Shown here in pieces: positions 60,967 to 64,000 of a stretch of DNA of 64,000 nucleotides (position 1 is the stretch's first letter; every line of letters begins with the position of its first letter). Source of the DNA: Pseudomonas gingeri (GTDB lineage Bacteria; Pseudomonadota; Gammaproteobacteria; Pseudomonadales; Pseudomonadaceae); contig NZ_JACAOS010000030.1 in NCBI RefSeq assembly GCF_013386165.1, positions 62,001 through 126,000 of the forward strand, written 5' to 3'. A program made the position numbers and the translations under genes. The notes below the pieces were generated by a model. The model saw only the letters and a program-made list of their open reading frames with translations, was not told the DNA's origin and made no database searches.

Positions 60967-61776
60967 ATGAAAACAACCTTCCTCCCCCATCCGGTCAAGG
61001 CACTGGTCCTGGCCCTCGGTCTCTTCAGCGCCGCCGCCCACGCCGCCGACGCACCACTCAAGGTCGGCACCACCGCCGCCTTCGCCATCCCCCTGGAAGC
61101 CGCTGTCGAAGAGGCCGGCAAACAGGGCCTGAAAGTCGAGCTGGTGGAATTCACCGACTGGATCGCCCCCAACGTCAGCCTCGCCGCCGGCGATATCGAC
61201 GTGAACTATTTTCAGCACATCCCCTTCCTGGAAAACGCCAAGGCCGCCGCCGGTTTTGACCTGGTGCCCTTTGCCCCGGGGATCATCAACAACGTCGGTC
61301 TCTACTCGAAGAAATACAAAAGCTTCGACGAACTGCCGCAAGGCGCCACCGTGGCCATCGCCAACGACCCGATCAACAGCGGTCGCGGCCTGCAACTGTT
61401 GGCCAAGGCCGGCTTGATTACCCTTAAACCCGGCGTCGGCTACAAGGCAACCGAAGACGATATCGTCAGCAACCCGAAAAAGATCAAGATCCTCCAGGTC
61501 GAAGCCGTGCAGCTGGTGCGCGCCTACGACGACGCTGATCTGGTGCAGGGCTACCCGGCTTATATCCGTCTGGCGAAGACCTTCGATGCCGGCTCCGCGT
61601 TGCTGTTCGACGGTCTGGACCACAAGGAATACGTGATCCAGTTCGTGATCCAGCCGAAAGAGAAAACCGACCCACGGTTGATCAAGTTCGTCGATATCTA
61701 CCAGCACTCGCCAGCGGTGCGCGCTGCCTTGGATAAGGCCCATGGCAAGCTGTACCAGGCCGGTTGGGAAGGCTGA
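60967..61776 (+). CDS. metQ: Methionine-type ABC transporter substrate-binding protein (second)
   Basis: A 269-residue NlpA/MetQ-family precursor (MKTTFLPHPVKALVLALGLF; cleavage after AHA near 27). Features are KVGTTAAFAIPLEAAVEEAG, EFTDWIAPNVSLAAGDIDVN, YFQHIPFLENAKAAAGFDLV and ANDPINSGRGLQLLAKAGLI. It is clearly diverged from the orphan MetQ at 36.3 kb and may prefer another sulfur compound. It is the first gene of metQ-metN-metI, with two bases to metN. Confidence 0.9.
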   Translation: MKTTFLPHPVKALVLALGLFSAAAHAADAPLKVGTTAAFAIPLEAAVEEAGKQGLKVELVEFTDWIAPNVSLAAGDIDVNYFQHIPFLENAKAAAGFDLVPFAPGIINNVGLYSKKYKSFDELPQGATVAIANDPINSGRGLQLLAKAGLITLKPGVGYKATEDDIVSNPKKIKILQVEAVQLVRAYDDADLVQGYPAYIRLAKTFDAGSALLFDGLDHKEYVIQFVIQPKEKTDPRLIKFVDIYQHSPAVRAALDKAHGKLYQAGWEG

Positions 61777-61777
61777 C

Positions 61778-62899
61778 ATGAGTGTCGTCAATCTCCAGCG
61801 TCCACGCGAGGAAACGCCCCATAGCGCCGAGCAGACCGAGCTGCATCCTGAACTCAATCGTGCCCACGTGCGCTTTATCGGCCTGGGCAAGACCTACGAG
61901 GGCCGGCAGGGGCCGGTGCATGCCCTGCAAGGTATCGACCTGGCGATCCAGCGCGGCGAGGTGTTTGGCATCATCGGTCGCAGCGGCGCTGGCAAGTCGT
62001 CGCTGATCCGCACCATCAATCGCCTGGAACAACCGAGTTCGGGCCGGGTACTGATCGACCAGGTCGACATCGGCGAGTTCGACGAAAATCGCCTGGTGGA
62101 ATTGCGTCGGCGCATCGGCATGATTTTCCAGCACTTCAACCTGATGTCGGCCAAGACCGTGTGGCAGAACGTCGAGCTGCCGTTGAAGGTGGCCGGGGTG
62201 CCGAAGCTGCAACGGGAGCAGAAGGTCCGCGAGCTGCTGGAGCTGGTGGGCTTGCGGGACAAGCACAAAGCCTACCCGGCGCAGTTGTCCGGCGGGCAGA
62301 AACAGCGCGTGGGGATTGCCCGGGCGCTGGTCCATGACCCGGCGATCCTGCTGTGTGACGAAGCCACCTCGGCACTGGACCCGGAAACCACGCAATCGAT
62401 CCTCGGCCTGCTGCGTGAGATCAATCAGCGCCTGGGCCTGACCATTGTCCTGATCACCCACGAGATGGCGGTGATCCGCGAGATCTGTGATCGGGTGGTG
62501 GTGTTGGAGCATGGCCGGGTGGTCGAGCAGGGGCCGGTGTGGCAGGTGTTCGGCGATCCACGGCATGAGGTCAGCCGGACCTTGTTGGCGCCGTTGCAGC
62601 ACACGTTGCCGGCGGAGTTGCAGGAGCGCTTGCGGGCACGTCCCGAGTCAGCGGAGTCGGCGCTGGTGTTGCGCCTGCAACTGACCGGCAACGCGGCCGA
62701 CGAGCCGGACCTGGCGGCGCTGTTCAGTGCGCTGGGTGGGCGTGTGCGTTTGTTGCAGGGCGGTGTCGAACGTATCCAGGGACATGCCTTGGGGCAGTTG
62801 CTGCTGGCGGTGAGCGGCTCGGCGCTGGGGGCTGAAGAGCTGCGCCAGCGGGCGGGGCGTTGGGCACAACAGGTGGAGGTGCTGGGTTATGTGGCTTGA
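61778..62899 (+). CDS. metN: Methionine-type ABC transporter ATPase
   Basis: A 373-residue ATPase from ATG 61778. An extra ~30-residue hydrophilic N-terminus precedes the nucleotide-binding domain. Walker A is GRSGAGKSS, the Q-loop is MIFQHFNLM, the signature is LSGGQKQRVGIARALV, Walker B is ILLCDEATSALD and the H-loop is VLITHEMAVI. The C-terminal ~90 residues (VLRLQLTGNAADEPDLAALF, GGVERIQGHALGQLLLAVSG) form the NIL ligand-sensing domain that gives feedback inhibition in MetN. The stop lies inside metI. Confidence 0.92.
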   Translation: MSVVNLQRPREETPHSAEQTELHPELNRAHVRFIGLGKTYEGRQGPVHALQGIDLAIQRGEVFGIIGRSGAGKSSLIRTINRLEQPSSGRVLIDQVDIGEFDENRLVELRRRIGMIFQHFNLMSAKTVWQNVELPLKVAGVPKLQREQKVRELLELVGLRDKHKAYPAQLSGGQKQRVGIARALVHDPAILLCDEATSALDPETTQSILGLLREINQRLGLTIVLITHEMAVIREICDRVVVLEHGRVVEQGPVWQVFGDPRHEVSRTLLAPLQHTLPAELQERLRARPESAESALVLRLQLTGNAADEPDLAALFSALGGRVRLLQGGVERIQGHALGQLLLAVSGSALGAEELRQRAGRWAQQVEVLGYVA

Positions 62900-63533
62900 G
62901 CGTTTGTGGCAGGGAACGATCGACACTTTCCTGATGGTCGGTGTGTCGTCGTTGATCGCCCTGTTGGTGGGGATTCCGATGGCGGTGATCCTGGTCACCA
63001 GTGACAAGGGCGGGATTTATCAGGCGCCGGCGCTGAACCGGATACTGGGGGCGTTCGTGAACCTGTTCCGTTCGATCCCGTTCCTGATCCTGATGGTGGC
63101 GTTGATTCCTTTTACCCGCCTGATCGTCGGCACCACCTATGGGGTGTGGGCCGCCGTGGTGCCGCTGACGATTGCGGCCACGCCGTTTTTCGCGCGGATC
63201 GCCGAGGTGAGCCTGCGCGAGGTCGATCATGGTTTGATCGAAGCAGCCCAGGCCATGGGCTGTCGACGCTGGCATATCGTCTGGCATGTACTGTTGCCCG
63301 AGGCGCTGCCGGGGATCGTCAGCGGATTCACCATCACCCTGGTGACCATGATCAACTCCTCGGCCATGGCCGGAGCCATTGGCGCGGGCGGCCTGGGGGA
63401 TATCGCCTACCGCTACGGCTACCAGCGTTTCGACAGCCAGGTGATGCTGACGGTGATCGTGTTGCTGGTGATCCTGGTGGCGCTGATCCAGTTGGGCGGC
63501 GACCGTTTGGCGCGGGTGCTGAACAAGCGTTGA
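62889..63533 (+). CDS. metI: Methionine-type ABC transporter permease
   Basis: A 214-residue inner-membrane permease with five helices, overlapping metN by 11 bases. Motifs are LFRSIPFLILMVALIPFTRL and the EAA loop EAAQAMGCRRWHIVWHVLLP. It continues TITLVTMINSSAMAGAIGAG and ends with a helix rich in Leu/Val. It completes a MetNIQ transporter placed directly behind organosulfur oxidation genes. Confidence 0.92.
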   Translation: MWLERLWQGTIDTFLMVGVSSLIALLVGIPMAVILVTSDKGGIYQAPALNRILGAFVNLFRSIPFLILMVALIPFTRLIVGTTYGVWAAVVPLTIAATPFFARIAEVSLREVDHGLIEAAQAMGCRRWHIVWHVLLPEALPGIVSGFTITLVTMINSSAMAGAIGAGGLGDIAYRYGYQRFDSQVMLTVIVLLVILVALIQLGGDRLARVLNKR

Positions 63534-63558
63534 GGGCGTTGTCGTCTGGGCGGACGCT

Positions 63559-63646
63559 ATCGCCGGCAAGCCAGCTCCCATAGTGTCCGAGTTGTGCCGA
63601 AATACGGTATGCGCCCAAAAACCGTGGGAGCCGGCTTGCCGGCGAT
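63559..63646. repeat. REPIN of the GCCGG/GTGGGAGC type
   Basis: ATCGCCGGCAAGCCAGCTCC and GTGGGAGCCGGCTTGCCGGC face each other over 88 bases, between metI and the final gene. Confidence 0.85.
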
Positions 63647-63721
63647 GAGGCCATGACAGGCGCGGCATCAAAGGGTGGGGTGATATATTCGCAACATCCA
63701 CCCCAGCCCGTGCAGACCTCG

Positions 63722-64000
63722 ATGAAAACCCTCGGCCCCAACGACCTCGAACAGATCGCTTCCACCACCCTCGGTCATTACAACCGCAGTGCCGAAGGTT
63801 TCCGCGAAGGCACCCGCGACCACGATGTGAGCCAGAATATCGACGCGTTGCTGCGGCATATCCAGGGCACCGCGCCCTTTACCGTGCTGGATTTCGGCTG
63901 CGGTCCCGGGCGCGATCTGCAGACCTTCACGCGCATGGGGCATATTGCGGTCGGCCTCGACGGTTCCGAGCGTTTTGCCCAGATGGCCCGTGAAGACAGC
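63722..64000 (+). CDS. SAM-dependent methyltransferase, 3' end outside window
   Basis: The first 93 residues are visible (MKTLGPNDLEQIASTTLGHY). LDFGCGPGRDLQTF near residues 60-73 is the SAM-binding motif I of class I methyltransferases, and VGLDGSERFAQMAR is motif II. Substrate unknown. It is separated from metI by a REPIN, so it is probably a new transcription unit. Confidence 0.8.
   Translation, partial: MKTLGPNDLEQIASTTLGHYNRSAEGFREGTRDHDVSQNIDALLRHIQGTAPFTVLDFGCGPGRDLQTFTRMGHIAVGLDGSERFAQMAREDS

Noticed and set aside
59449..61890. 813-codon minus-strand frame crossing three genes
   Set aside because: It runs antisense to the monooxygenase, a REPIN and metQ, with typical shadow composition and no ribosome site.

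Overview
The window reads as chromosome of a fluorescent-group Pseudomonas (inference). The evidence is: high GC with G/C-ending codons; gabDT; the oscA-sbp-cysTWA sulfate block; a triABC-type efflux operon with two membrane-fusion proteins; a tonB-exbB-exbD operon of the P. aeruginosa tonB2 type; sfnB-type organosulfur genes; and at least eight REP/REPIN elements of the kind typical of this group. There is no rRNA, no CRISPR array and no intact insertion sequence. The only tRNA is tRNA-Arg(CCG).

Layout. 1-12.5 kb is the most accessory part. It opens with the 3' end of a large toxin-like protein and a beta-propeller-like protein of unknown role. A metabolic module follows: a LysR regulator divergent from an acyl-CoA ligase and a single-chain biotin-dependent acyl-CoA carboxylase. 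This module is flanked on both sides by broken or stand-alone genes that look like nuclease/toxin C-terminal domains, and the stretch ends at the 3' end of tRNA-Arg. 12.6-16.4 kb holds an orphan RebB (R-body) homologue and gabD-gabT for GABA catabolism. 16.4-22.1 kb holds an HDOD response regulator, a GGDEF protein, a DesA-type membrane desaturase and a PAS-GGDEF-EAL protein. 22.2-26.4 kb is the sulfate uptake block. 26.5-31.7 kb carries an Mpo1-like protein, a Crp/Fnr regulator, an AraC regulator divergent from a second desaturase, a LysR regulator and a small avidin-like candidate. 32.2-34.2 kb is tonB-exbB-exbD. 34.5-37.1 kb has a small hydrolase, an unusual sigma-54 AAA+ protein and an orphan MetQ. 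37.5-44.0 kb has an ABC/RecF-type ATPase and triABC. 44.1-48.6 kb has an aldo/keto reductase, a LysR regulator and two short-chain dehydrogenases. 48.7-50.7 kb is a betT-type transporter with a long palindrome upstream. 51-55.7 kb is a cysteine/cystine block: serine acetyltransferase divergent from D-cysteine desulfhydrase, followed by a cystine ABC transporter. 56-63.5 kb is an organosulfur and methionine block with two SfnB-type flavoproteins, an FMN monooxygenase and metQ-metN-metI. The window ends inside a methyltransferase gene.

How it fits together. The strongest theme is sulfur acquisition. Sulfate import, cystine import, D-cysteine breakdown, two methionine-type binding proteins, a MetNI transporter and FMN/flavin-dependent organosulfur oxidation lie in four separate blocks. 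Several have AT-rich leaders suggestive of an activator-dependent (CysB-like) promoter. A second theme is lipid handling: acyl-CoA ligase, long-chain-type carboxylase, two desaturases and the Mpo1-like protein.

Nothing here is an unambiguous new system. The best leads are the sigma-54 AAA+ protein with no visible HTH, the avidin-like small protein, the orphan RebB, the decayed nuclease-like fragments around the carboxylase module, and the monooxygenase gene whose last codons lie inside a REP element.
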